Below are positions 16,381 to 25,418 of a DNA stretch of 50,464 nt, in pieces. Under the pieces are notes generated by a model. That model did not search any database, was not told the origin of the DNA, and was given only the letters and a program-made list of their open reading frames with translations. Origin of the DNA: Gammaproteobacteria bacterium (GTDB lineage: Bacteria; Pseudomonadota; Gammaproteobacteria; Pseudomonadales; Cellvibrionaceae); the NCBI GenBank assembly GCA_021151625.1, contig JAGKWY010000030.1:1-50464 (forward strand), read 5' to 3'. Made by a program: the position numbers and the translations under genes. Position 1 is the first letter of the stretch. Every line of letters starts with the position of its first letter.

Positions 16381-18184
16381 ATGCGCACTTTTCGTAAGTC
16401 AGGCGTTCGCGGTGGCGTGCACCTCGCAAAAATATCCAGCAGTTGTTTTGTAGTTTTATTTGCATTACATACCCAGGCCGCCTGCGATTATCAAATTACC
16501 AATCAATGGAATAATGGCTTTACCGCCGCGATTAAAATTACCAACTCCACCAGCGCTGCTATTAATGGCTGGTCAGTGAGCTGGCAGTACGTGGGCGATA
16601 ACCGCATTAGTAATAGCTGGAATGCGAGTGTTTCCGGTAGTAATCCCTATGCCGCCACCAATTTAAACTGGAATGGCAGTATTCAACCCAATCAAACGGT
16701 GGAATTCGGTTTTCAGGGTACCAAAGGCTCTATTGCGGAAATCCCGGTGATTACCGGAGCACCCTGTCGGCAACACCTATTACATGAGCAGCACCACCAT
16801 GCACATGAACCCCGGTGTGCCCATTATGAAATCAACCGATTTGGTCAATTGGTCGCTCATTAATTACGCTCACGCAGCTTTTGATAACACCAATGCATTG
16901 AATCTGGAAAATGGCCAGAATGCTTACGGCAAAGGTTCCTGGGCGAGCAGCATTCGCTATGTGGATGGAATCTATTATGTCAGTACCTTTTCCTACACCA
17001 CCAATAAAACCTATATCTACAAAACCAATAATATTGAAACCGGCCCTTGGACGGTGTCGACATTAAATGGTTTGTATCACGACTGTTCATTATTTTTTGA
17101 AAATGGCCGCGCGTTTTTGGCGTACGGTATTGATGATATAAAAATCATTGAGCTGACTGCCGATGCCTCCGCCATTAAATCCGGTGGATTAAATCAAACG
17201 ATTATTACCAAAGCCTCGGCAGTCGCGGGTACGGATTTTATTGTGCGTCCTGAAGGAACGCACCTGCAAAAAATCAATGGTCGCTATTACGTGTCTTTAA
17301 TTACCTGGCCGTCGGGAAAATCGCGCACGCAATTAATTTATCGCGCCAGCAATTTAACCGGCCCCTATGAAGGTCGCGTTGCTTTGCAAGATCAGGGCGT
17401 CGCCCAGGGCGGATTAATTGATACGCCCTCCGGTAATTGGTATGCATTTTTATTCCGTGATTCCGGCGCGGTAGGGCGCATTCCCTACCTGGTTCCGGTG
17501 ACCTGGCAAGATGGCTGGCCGGTAATGGGCGTCGGTGGAAAAGTGCCGGCGAAATTAGGCTTTGCCGTAGAAAATAAAGGCCTGGCCGGCATTGTTGCGA
17601 ATGATGAATTTAACCGCAGTACATCTACATTGCCGCTGCAATGGCAATGGAATCACAACCCGGATAACAGTGGTTGGTCATTGGTAAATCGCACAGGCTA
17701 TTTACGCCTCACCAACAAGCGCACTGCTGCAAATTTTGAAGTCGCGCGCAATTCCTTAACGCAACGTACTTTCGGTCCGCAAAGCTCAGCGCGCATCGCC
17801 ATTGAAACCGCAGGCATGAAAGATGGTGATTACGCCGGCCTGGGCGCATTGCAAACCCGTTACGGTTTTGTTGGTGTTAATAAATCCAATGGCAACAAAT
17901 CCATTGTCATGGTGGATACCACATCCGGCAGTCCTCAGGAAATTACGCGGATTGGTTTGTATCAGGAGCGTGTTTATTTTCGTATCGATATGGACTTTCG
18001 CAATCAAACCGATCAGGCGAAATTTTATTACAGCCTGGATGGCAACAACTGGACCGCAATCGGCAATAGCCTGCGCATGACTTATGACCTGAAACATTTT
18101 ATGGGTTATCGCGTTGCGCTGTTTAACTACGCTACCCAATCCACCGGTGGTTATGTGGATTTTGATTTCTTTCGTGTTCAATGA
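16381..18184 (+). pseudogene. CBM2-GH43 beta-xylosidase/arabinofuranosidase broken by deletion and frameshift
   Basis: Frame 1 from ATG 16381 (AGGGAG upstream) encodes a signal peptide and a CBM2 up to VITGAPC at 16767. The frame then runs into unrelated residues and stops at 16863. Frame 2 takes over at ~16766 with VGNTYYMSSTTMHMNPGVP, the inside of a GH43 five-bladed propeller. It continues to 18184 with a C-terminal concanavalin-like domain (LAGIVANDEFNRSTSTLP onwards), as in GH43 beta-xylosidases with a CBM91-type tail. The Ser-rich linker and the first part of GH43, where the catalytic base Asp normally lies, are absent. Both a deletion and a frame change are therefore needed to explain it. 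An internal start at ATG 16784 would make 466 residues without a signal peptide or the base. Confidence 0.8.
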
Positions 18185-18256
18185 ACGGCGAATTCAGCAA
18201 TAGATCTTTTTGTAACACACTAATTTTCAATACCACCTTTACTACAACGGAGACAA

Positions 18257-20224
18257 ATGATGAATAAGCAAAAAAACTCCGCCAGTTTAATACCGCAATT
18301 GGTGAGAAAAAATTGCGGCGTAATTGGCCTTGGGTTAGGCGTCGTACTAATGGCACTAACCAATAGCGCATCCGCTGCCTGCACTTACTCTATTGATAAT
18401 GAATGGAGCAGCGGTTATGTGGCGAGTATCACGATAAAAAATGATACCAATGCCGCTATCAACAGCTGGAGCGTTAATTGGCAGTATGGCACCAACCGCA
18501 TGACCAATGGCTGGAACGCCAATTTTTCCGGCACCAATCCTTACACTGCCACTAATATGAGTTGGAATGGCAGTATTGCCGCAGGTCAATCTATTTCGTT
18601 TGGTTTTCAAGCAGACAAAAATGGTGGCACTGCTGAACGCCCAGCCATTAATGGCAGTGTGTGTGGCGGCAGTGTGGTGGCGAGTTCGTCGGTGCGCTCC
18701 AGTGTTGTGCCCAGTTCTTCACCGCGTTCAAGCGTTGCGCCGAGTTCAACACCCATAATCAGTTCAGCACCTGCAACCAGTTCGCGCAGCAGTGTGGCAT
18801 CGTCGATTGGTTACTCAGTGCCTGCTAATAATTTTGCGCAAAATGGCGGAGTGGAAAATGGTTTAACCAATTGGGGCACAACGGCAGCAACGGTTACGCG
18901 CACTACAGCGGATAAACGCAGTGGCGCTGCCAGCGCATTAATTTCTGGTCGCACAGCCGCCTGGAATGGTTTGACTTTTAATGTGGGCGCGTTAACCAGC
19001 GGCAATCAATATGAAGTAGCTGTGTGGGTAAAACTTGCACCCGGCATACCCGATGGTGTTATCAGCCTCACTGCAAAACGTGTAGATGACTCAGATGCAT
19101 CCACCTACAACGAGTACACTCGCGTTGCAACGGTTACTGCAACGGCCAACGAATGGCGTTTGCTGCAAGGCTATTACACCCAATCAGGTACGACTGGCTT
19201 CCAGCATTTTATTATTGAAGCAACAGATACCACCGTAAGTTATTACGCGGATGATTTTTCAATTGGTGGTGAAGTGGTGCAAGCCAGTTCATCCAGTTCA
19301 AGCACAGCGAGCAGTGCGGCAACCTGTGAATTAAAAGCACCACTTAAGTGGACATCCACTGCGCCCTTAATCAGCCCAAAAAATTCCGGTTGGGTTTCCA
19401 TCAAGGATCCGTCAGTAGTGAAGTACAACGGCACTTACCACGTGTATGCAACCTATTACGATACTGCCTATAAATCCATGTACACCAGCTTTACCGATTG
19501 GAACAATGCGCAAGCCTCTGCACATGTTTCCATGAATGGCAGTACCGTGGGTAATAGCGTTGCACCGCAAGTATTTTATTTCCGCCCGCATAACAAATGG
19601 TATTTGATTACTCAATGGGCAGGTTCTTATTCCACAACGGATGATATTAGTCGCCCGAACTGGACTGCGAAAAAGAAATTGCTGCAAGGCGAGCCAAGCG
19701 GCGCGTTGGATTTCTGGGTGATTTGTAACAGCACTCACTGTTATTTATATTTCTCGCGCGACGACGGTGTGCTCTACATGTCCAAAACCACCATCGGCAA
19801 CTTCCCCAATTTCTCCGGCTATTCCATAGTGATGGAAGATCACCGCGGCAACGGCAACAGCTATCTATTTGAAGCTCCCAATGTTTATAAACTGGATGGC
19901 CAAAATAAATATCTGCTAATGGTAGAAGCCTACATCAGCGGTCCGCGCTTGTTCCGCTCCTGGACATCAACAAGCCTTGATGGCCCCTGGACTGCTCTCG
20001 CCGATACCGAAGCAAATCCTTTCGCCGGCAACAACAACGTCGAATGGCCCACCGGCAAATGGGCCAATGGCATTAGCCACGGTGAATTAATCCGCTCCGG
20101 TTACGACGAACGTTTAACCGTAGACGCTTGCAACCTGGAATTTCTCTATCAAGGCCAGGCAGGGAATAGCTCAGACTACAACACTATTCCCTATAAGCTT
20201 GGGTTACTGCGCTTAAAGAAATAA
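18257..20224 (+). CDS. abf62A: GH62 alpha-L-arabinofuranosidase with CBM2 and CBM4_9 modules
   Basis: Predicted secreted protein of 655 residues that removes arabinose side chains from arabinoxylan. CGGAGA precedes the ATGATG start. After the signal peptide come a CBM2 (~38-136), a Ser-rich linker, a CBM4_9/CBM22-like module (~185-340) nearly identical to that of the xylanase, a short Ser linker, and a GH62 propeller from ~357 to the end. GH62 hallmarks include SIKDPSVVKYNGTYHVYAT, GALDFWVICN, YLFEAPNVYKL and WPTGKWANGISHGELIRSG. It matches the XynC/Abf62A partner of XynB in Cellvibrio japonicus in domain type and position. It appears intact, unlike the two genes before it. Confidence 0.92.
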   Translation: MMNKQKNSASLIPQLVRKNCGVIGLGLGVVLMALTNSASAACTYSIDNEWSSGYVASITIKNDTNAAINSWSVNWQYGTNRMTNGWNANFSGTNPYTATNMSWNGSIAAGQSISFGFQADKNGGTAERPAINGSVCGGSVVASSSVRSSVVPSSSPRSSVAPSSTPIISSAPATSSRSSVASSIGYSVPANNFAQNGGVENGLTNWGTTAATVTRTTADKRSGAASALISGRTAAWNGLTFNVGALTSGNQYEVAVWVKLAPGIPDGVISLTAKRVDDSDASTYNEYTRVATVTATANEWRLLQGYYTQSGTTGFQHFIIEATDTTVSYYADDFSIGGEVVQASSSSSSTASSAATCELKAPLKWTSTAPLISPKNSGWVSIKDPSVVKYNGTYHVYATYYDTAYKSMYTSFTDWNNAQASAHVSMNGSTVGNSVAPQVFYFRPHNKWYLITQWAGSYSTTDDISRPNWTAKKKLLQGEPSGALDFWVICNSTHCYLYFSRDDGVLYMSKTTIGNFPNFSGYSIVMEDHRGNGNSYLFEAPNVYKLDGQNKYLLMVEAYISGPRLFRSWTSTSLDGPWTALADTEANPFAGNNNVEWPTGKWANGISHGELIRSGYDERLTVDACNLEFLYQGQAGNSSDYNTIPYKLGLLRLKK

Positions 20225-20254
20225 TTTGAAGTTGTTCTTGTCTTCCTCGGACGC

Positions 20255-20280
20255 GCCCGGCTGTATGCTGGGCTTTTTTT
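20255..20280 (+). terminator. Rho-independent terminator after GH62 gene
   Basis: GCCCGGC and GCTGGGC pair (one G-U) around a 5 nt loop and are followed by seven T residues. A decayed copy of this region appears near 22890-22925. Confidence 0.88.
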
Positions 20281-20423
20281 GCGGGTTGGCTATTTGCCAC
20301 CTATTTGGGGGGTGAGGTTTGTATATTTCTATATAAATTAGAGAATAATGACTGCACTAACTCTTTGACAGTTGGTGAGCCGGTTAATGATATTTAGCGA
20401 GAGTCAAAAATAGGGGATTATAA

Positions 20424-21116
20424 ATGAAGCCAAATTCTTATTTAGCATCGAATTTGATGTTCGTCGTTTTGCTCACTACTTTAGTGGGGTGCTCGTTTAA
20501 TCCATCTAAACCATTTGTAGCAATGGATGCAGAATTCAAAAAGGCTCCTGTAGTTACCCCGTTTTATGATAATTATTGGTTGGTTCTTGAGGATATTACA
20601 TTTGAAACGATAAGAGTCCGTGATAGGAAATATTTCAAGATAACGGTGCCCGCTGGATTTGTAACTGATCTAGCTAGTATACCTGTTCCATTGAATCTGG
20701 TTTATGACAAAACTGGACGCTATTCGTCAGCAGGAATACTTCATGACTATTTATATTGGACACAATTTTGCGATAGAAAAAAATCGGATCGGTTAATTAA
20801 AGAGGGTTTAAAGGCTACAGGGTCTGGATACTTTACTAGAAATTCTATCAAATATGGAGTTTACTGGTTTGGCGGCTTTGCATGGGATAAAAACAAAGAA
20901 GCAAGAGCGCGTGGTGAAGAGCGTTATGTTCCCTTGGCGCAGAGACGATTTCCATCCAACACGCTTTGGGCAGTATATAAGTCAAAGATAGATAAAAATG
21001 TTGCTCCCCCGTGGAGTACTGCTGAGGCGGCACAGCAAGTTCAGGATGGTTGTAATGTGTTTGTCTTTGATAAGGAGCTAGATAAACAACCAAGTCAAAC
21101 CCTAGTAGATAGGTAA
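20424..21116 (+). CDS. DUF1353 family lipoprotein
   Basis: Predicted lipoprotein of 230 residues with a lipobox LVGC at about Cys23. The core carries the DUF1353 pattern: VPAGFVTDLASIP, then GILHDYLYW, then a segment of tetrad repeats around LIKEGLKATGSG. DUF1353 proteins are often of phage origin and of unknown function. The gene is markedly AT-richer than the glycosidase genes around it, which suggests acquisition. It is followed by a class 3 lipase on the same strand, and the two may work together. Confidence 0.82.
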   Translation: MKPNSYLASNLMFVVLLTTLVGCSFNPSKPFVAMDAEFKKAPVVTPFYDNYWLVLEDITFETIRVRDRKYFKITVPAGFVTDLASIPVPLNLVYDKTGRYSSAGILHDYLYWTQFCDRKKSDRLIKEGLKATGSGYFTRNSIKYGVYWFGGFAWDKNKEARARGEERYVPLAQRRFPSNTLWAVYKSKIDKNVAPPWSTAEAAQQVQDGCNVFVFDKELDKQPSQTLVDR

Positions 21117-21354
21117 ATTTAGTTCTAATTAAGAATAATACTTATCGGCTCGCTAAAATTTACTGGGAGATGAGTCGTCATCGCAACTAGAGGTAGCCCG
21201 TTGATTACTAGTGAGCTTGAGTGCTGAACAGTGCTTAAGACCAGAGCTGTGCTTGAAGCTGCTATTAAGGTTTGAACGTTTTGATCGCTCTAGGTTTGGG
21301 TGGCGGCGTGAAGTCATTGCTCGATTATTTTTACTAACACATAAGGGGGAGCAT

Positions 21355-22467
21355 ATGAGCCATAAAGCGGGAGTCAATTCCAATACAATTAAAGCGGCAG
21401 CTGACGCTTCCTGGGATATTTATAAAAGTAATAATTTCACATACCTACGAACTGTTGAACAATTTAGTTTGCTTTCCGGTGAATTGGTTGCTGGAGTTAG
21501 ATTTATTAACAACAGAAAAACGGCTGTCGTTGCAATACGTGGAAGCGCAACGACGGGTAATTGGCTCTTCACAAATTTTCAAGCACATTACACAGAATAC
21601 AGAGTCGTAGACGAAAGTTTATCTGTAGCTAAATCCACGCCTTATCAAGGGGGCTTCTACAGAACCCCAGTTAAAGGTACCTTGCACCAAGGTATCTTTC
21701 GCGCATTTAGCTGGCTTTGGTATGGAACTGAACCAATTTTGGGTACAGTTCAAGGCTCAAAAAAAATTGGTATAACTCGTTTAATTCGATACTGTCTACT
21801 GTTCATTCTGCTGCCCCTTATTTTGTGGTGTTTATCTTCATCGTTAACCTTGGCCGTTAGTATATCGTTTTTGCTCGGCTTTATTTTTGTAACCACAGAG
21901 TCGGGTGTCTGGGAGGATATCTTTAAAGGTCTTCCTGAGAAATCGGGAAAAGATCCGTACCTCTTATTGTCTGAATTAAATTTGTGTGAGCAAGTGATAT
22001 TTACTGGTCATAGTTTGGGGGGAGCTATCGCGACAATCGCATTCGCAGTCTATCGTTGTTGGTGTCAAAGTGATTGTAATCGTCGAGATAATGCAGAGCT
22101 TGTGACTTTTGGAGCACCTCGTGTCGGTGACGTTCCATTTATGGAAGATTTTAGCTCTGTCCATAAAGGTCGATTCTGCCACGTAGTGCATCCGGGGGAC
22201 CCTGTACCAGAATTGCCACCTAATGGGTTGTTTGAACTCTGGCGTAATCGCTATTGTAAGCGAGGTGGAATAGGGTGGGGAGTTATTATATTTTTCCCAG
22301 TTTGGGCGCTCATTAGAATATTATACGCTGCTAATCGAGCAGCAAGATGGACACATGGCGGTCTATGTGTTTTACCACGTTCACCAATTCTGAGCAAAGC
22401 TAACCATGATATGGAAGCCTGCTATCTGCAATGGGCTAAAAATAATACTTGTGACTGTGGTTCCTAA
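21355..22467 (+). CDS. Class 3 lipase family alpha/beta hydrolase with membrane hairpin
   Basis: Predicted protein of 370 residues. ATG 21355 is preceded by AAGGGGGAG; the frame is open 48 codons further upstream but without a ribosome site. The nucleophile elbow is GHSLGGA (S220), followed by VTFGAPRVGD, the Asp of HPGDPVPELPP and a C-terminal His in WTHGG. These are the Lipase_3 triad elements. Two adjacent hydrophobic helices (~142-178) interrupt the hydrolase fold and would insert in a membrane. No signal peptide is seen. Phospholipase or lipase activity is likely from the family. A role as an antibacterial effector is possible but unsupported. Confidence 0.85.
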   Translation: MSHKAGVNSNTIKAAADASWDIYKSNNFTYLRTVEQFSLLSGELVAGVRFINNRKTAVVAIRGSATTGNWLFTNFQAHYTEYRVVDESLSVAKSTPYQGGFYRTPVKGTLHQGIFRAFSWLWYGTEPILGTVQGSKKIGITRLIRYCLLFILLPLILWCLSSSLTLAVSISFLLGFIFVTTESGVWEDIFKGLPEKSGKDPYLLLSELNLCEQVIFTGHSLGGAIATIAFAVYRCWCQSDCNRRDNAELVTFGAPRVGDVPFMEDFSSVHKGRFCHVVHPGDPVPELPPNGLFELWRNRYCKRGGIGWGVIIFFPVWALIRILYAANRAARWTHGGLCVLPRSPILSKANHDMEACYLQWAKNNTCDCGS

Positions 22468-22570
22468 CTTGTCATCCTATTTGACTAGCAATAAATAAGT
22501 ACTACGTTTGTTATTGGTTTTTCTTGCAAATTAATCGAATCATACTTTATTACCTATTTTTATAAAAATT

Positions 22571-22624
22571 AATCTATTAAAAAACTCCATCAGTAAGTCG
22601 TTGGAGTTCTTTAATAGATTTTTT
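22571..22624 (+). terminator. Rho-independent terminator after lipase gene
   Basis: Arms at 22571-22589 and 22602-22620 form a 19 bp stem with one mismatch, built on AATCTATTAAA and ACTCCA. Four T residues follow. It lies about 100 bp after the lipase stop. Confidence 0.85.
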
Positions 22625-22641
22625 GGGCTTTAATTGTTCAA

Positions 22642-22925
22642 TTAGATTTAATCCCTCACACTGCAGTGCCGTCAGATGTGTGCGCAATGGATGTAACTTC
22701 AAGGCGATGCGTACCTCACTCCACTGGCAAACGGTCGAATGGAATCAGCCACGGCGAATTAATCCGCTCCGGTAGTAGATCCCTGCAGCCAGGAATTCCT
22801 CTGCCAGGGGCGGGCAGGAACTCGTTCAGACTACACACCATTCCCTATAAGCTTGGGTTACTGCGCTTAAAGAAATAATTTGAAGTTGTTCTTCGGGAGG
22901 GGCGGCTATATGCTAAGTTTTTTTA
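22642..22925. pseudogene. Chimeric scar: GH43 3' end joined to GH62 3' end
   Basis: Bases 22642-22728 match 25423-25510, the last codons and stop of the minus-strand GH43 gene, in the same orientation. Bases 22726-22893 match 20054-20240, the last part, stop and downstream bases of the GH62 gene. The junction falls at a shared GGC. The GH62 part has an internal gap and many substitutions but keeps an exact block from CCCTATAAGC through the TTGAAGTTGTTCTT tail. The terminator copy behind it is decayed. This is a non-coding remnant of two divergent glycosidase genes collapsed into about 250 bp. Confidence 0.85.
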
Positions 22926-22970
22926 GTAAACTAAACTCTTTGGACTCACTAATAATACGGAAAAAAATTT

Positions 22971-23447
22971 ATGAATCAAAAGCCGATATCTGCAACGATA
23001 AAATCAAGGTTTGATCTTGGTTATATCCTACTGCTTGATAATGGTTTAGAGGCTCAGTTGCGTGTGCTTGAGCTAAAAGGTAGAGAGTTGCAATTACATG
23101 TGGCGGGAACTGAAGAGTTGATATATGGCGAAAACATATTAGTGTATATCCTGCATCAAGATGAAAGAGGTTGTCTTGCCAGTCAGTTTTCCCCGGCTGA
23201 ACGTAATGAGCGCGAGCAGCTTGATAAATTGAAAGAGAACGCTCGCAACGAGTGTAAGCTTGGCGATACATACCTGGTAGAAATTGAAGTGGTTCTGGAG
23301 TGGGGCTATCTTTGCAATCAGGTTAATGGGTATTTATCAGGTGCTATTAAAAAACCGACCAAGGAACTGGGAGTGGGGCAACAGGGATCTGTTTTAGTTG
23401 CTGCAAAAAACAACAATGGTAACCCATATTTTGAACTAATTGATTAG
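22971..23447 (+). CDS. Hypothetical protein
   Basis: Predicted soluble protein of 158 residues, not recognised. The N-terminal 60 residues look like small beta-barrel strands (SRFDLGYILLLDNGLEAQLRV, then VAGTEELIYGE). A charged helix follows near ~83-100, then a second strand-rich part (TYLVEIEVVLEWGYLCNQV). The repeated barrel-like pattern might be S1/OB-like, but this is a guess. The start has only a weak CGGA ribosome site. It lies directly after the glycosidase scar in the accessory segment. Confidence 0.6.
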   Translation: MNQKPISATIKSRFDLGYILLLDNGLEAQLRVLELKGRELQLHVAGTEELIYGENILVYILHQDERGCLASQFSPAERNEREQLDKLKENARNECKLGDTYLVEIEVVLEWGYLCNQVNGYLSGAIKKPTKELGVGQQGSVLVAAKNNNGNPYFELID

Positions 23448-23520
23448 AAGGGTAGGATTAATCTATCTGCAAATGTATGGTCTTGGTCGTTAAAAAACTA
23501 TTATGCTATATGGAGGAAGT

Positions 23521-24075
23521 GTGAATTTTGAAGAAGAAATGGAAGATGCTCCCTTAACAAAAGAGGAAGAGGAAAAGTTTTTCTTTGCTCAAGTTCCTCA
23601 ATACGAAAAAGAAGTTTTCGAATTTAGAGGTGCTGAAGACATAGGTGAGCGATATTCTGCAATCACTAGAGCAGCTAAGGCTGCATATATGCTTGGGTTG
23701 TTTTCGGAAGCCAGGCAGTGGTTTGAAGAAATGACTGAGCTTTTGAGGTTGGTTCCAAAAGACTGGAATTATGGAAATATAATCTATTACCAAAACTGGA
23801 TTTTCGGTATGTTTGCTTTTGATGCTGGAAATATGGATGAGGCTAAACATTATCTCGCTCTGGCGGCAAGCACGGTTGGTTCCCCACAATTAAATAGCTT
23901 TGGCCCCAACATGAAGCTGGCAAGAAATTTACTAAAGTCAGGAGAAGTGAAGGTATTTCTAGATTTCTTAGATAAGATAGAAATTTTTTGGAAGCATGGA
24001 AAACCATGGATTAATGTATGGCGAAATAAAGTTAATCAAGGTTTAATTCCAAATTGCATAATGCATATGTCGTGA
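23521..24075 (+). CDS. Hypothetical helical (TPR-like) protein
   Basis: I place the start at GTG 23521 because GGAGGA lies just upstream; an in-frame ATG at 23503 adds six residues. The 184-residue product is acidic at its N-terminus and almost all helical. Helix pairs such as ITRAAKAAYMLGLFSEARQWF and MFAFDAGNMDEAKHYL are in TPR-like spacing, followed by GSPQLNSFGPNMKLAR. I have a loose memory of that motif in small conserved proteins, some near toxin loci, but cannot verify it. Function unknown. Confidence 0.65.
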   Translation: MNFEEEMEDAPLTKEEEEKFFFAQVPQYEKEVFEFRGAEDIGERYSAITRAAKAAYMLGLFSEARQWFEEMTELLRLVPKDWNYGNIIYYQNWIFGMFAFDAGNMDEAKHYLALAASTVGSPQLNSFGPNMKLARNLLKSGEVKVFLDFLDKIEIFWKHGKPWINVWRNKVNQGLIPNCIMHMS

Positions 24076-24226
24076 CCAATACGCGGCGGCGGTACTATCT
24101 CGCAGGTTGAGTAGTAATGCCCGCAATTCGCATTAATCACCATAATTTGGGTGTTGCTGCACAATCTGCCAAGTTCCTAGCTTCCGTTTCCGAAATCAGC
24201 CATAAAATTCTTTAAAAGGATCTCTA

Positions 24227-24958
24227 ATGCCCGAAACAGAAAAGATAGCTCTGCTGATAGATTGCGACAATGTCAGTCACAATTCGATCGAAGGTGTTTT
24301 GGAAGAGCTTGCAAAGTATGGAATGGTGAATGTGCGACATGCGCATGGCGATTGGAACAGTCCTTCCTTGTCGGGATGGATAACAAAATTGCATCCTAAT
24401 GCAATAAGACCAATGCAGCAATTTGCTTACACCAAAGGAAAAAATGCTACCGATTCAGCAATGATTATTGATGCCATGGATTTGTTGCACAGTAAAACAG
24501 TAGATGCATTTGCATTAATGACCAGTGATAGTGATTTCACTCCCCTTGTGTTGCGAATACTGGAGAGTGGAATGCCGGTGTATGGTTTTGGTGAGAGGAA
24601 AACTCCGCAACCTTTTGTTGATGCCTGTTCTCTGTTTATTTTTACTGAGAACCTTGCTCTGGAGCGAGAGGAAAAGGCTGATGCTCCACCAGCTCAAGCG
24701 AATAAGAAAAGTAAAAATGAATTAAGGCAGGATACAGCATTGGTTAAGTTGCTAAGAACAGCGGCAGAGCAAACAGCAGAGGATGATGGCTGGTCATCAT
24801 TGGGAAGGGTGGGGAGTTACATTTCTAACAATAGTTCTTTTTCTTCCATCAACTATGGTTATAAAAAGCTTGGTGATTTGATTCGTGCCAGCGAGTTATT
24901 TCATATTGAAATGCGTAAGGATGGTGTAGTCATGTATATCAGGGATAATCGAAAATGA
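24227..24958 (+). CDS. NYN domain (LabA-like) protein with C-terminal OST-HTH/LOTUS domain
   Basis: Predicted protein of 243 residues. The N-terminal ~150 residues are a PIN-like NYN nuclease domain with the acidic motifs IALLIDCDNVS, KNATDSAMIIDAMDLL and LMTSDSDFTPLV that coordinate metal in this fold. A linker of Lys/Ala/Gln follows. Residues ~170-240 are a winged-helix OST-HTH/LOTUS domain (LGRVGSYISNN to GVVMYIRDN), a probable RNA-binding module. The family is predicted to be RNases. AAAAGGA precedes the start. Its stop overlaps the next start by four bases (ATGA), so it is translationally coupled to the VOC-family gene. Confidence 0.88.
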   Translation: MPETEKIALLIDCDNVSHNSIEGVLEELAKYGMVNVRHAHGDWNSPSLSGWITKLHPNAIRPMQQFAYTKGKNATDSAMIIDAMDLLHSKTVDAFALMTSDSDFTPLVLRILESGMPVYGFGERKTPQPFVDACSLFIFTENLALEREEKADAPPAQANKKSKNELRQDTALVKLLRTAAEQTAEDDGWSSLGRVGSYISNNSSFSSINYGYKKLGDLIRASELFHIEMRKDGVVMYIRDNRK

Positions 24959-25353
24959 TCCCCAAACCCGCGACACTAAGAATAGCTCGCCCCACCGATA
25001 ATCTACAAAAAATAACCCAAATGTACCTGAACGGTTTGGGCTTTAAATTATTAGGTTCTTTTGAAAACCACAATGATTTTGATGGTTCGATCATTGGCCA
25101 TGAGCAGCACAATTACCATTTGGAGTTTACTCATCACCGCAGCACGCATGTCGGCAGGGCGCCGACTAAAGATAATTTGCTGGTGTTTTATTTTTCTGAT
25201 TCAGATGTATGGAACGCTTGTTGCCAGCAGATGATTGATGCTGGTTTTGTACAGGTTGAATCCTATAACAGCTATTGGGATTTACTGGGTAAAACCTTTG
25301 AGGATGTCGATGGCTATCGCGTGGTGTTGCAGAATCGAGAATCGTCGGTGTAA
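24955..25353 (+). CDS. VOC (glyoxalase/bleomycin-resistance fold) family protein
   Basis: Predicted protein of 132 residues with one VOC fold: LRIARPTDNLQKITQMYLNGLGFKLL opening, His in NYHLEFTH and the Glu/Asp-containing end DVDGYRVVLQN. These positions suit metal-binding residues, but the substrate cannot be inferred. It overlaps the NYN gene by four bases and shares its terminator, so the pair is one operon. Confidence 0.88.
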   Translation: MIPKPATLRIARPTDNLQKITQMYLNGLGFKLLGSFENHNDFDGSIIGHEQHNYHLEFTHHRSTHVGRAPTKDNLLVFYFSDSDVWNACCQQMIDAGFVQVESYNSYWDLLGKTFEDVDGYRVVLQNRESSV

Positions 25354-25384
25354 AAACACCACCGCTAAAACGGTGGCGTTTTTA
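25352..25384 (+). terminator. Rho-independent terminator after NYN-VOC operon
   Basis: AAAACACCACCG and CGGTGGCGTTTT pair with one A-C mismatch around CTAAAA, and T residues continue. It starts at the VOC stop codon. Confidence 0.8.
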
Positions 25385-25418
25385 TTTGAAGGCTATTTAT
25401 ACATTGATTGTTGATAAA

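Noticed and set aside
22666..22878. 70-codon frame in the glycosidase scar
   Set aside because: Its end matches the GH62 C-terminus, but the rest is shifted and disrupted; it is part of a remnant.
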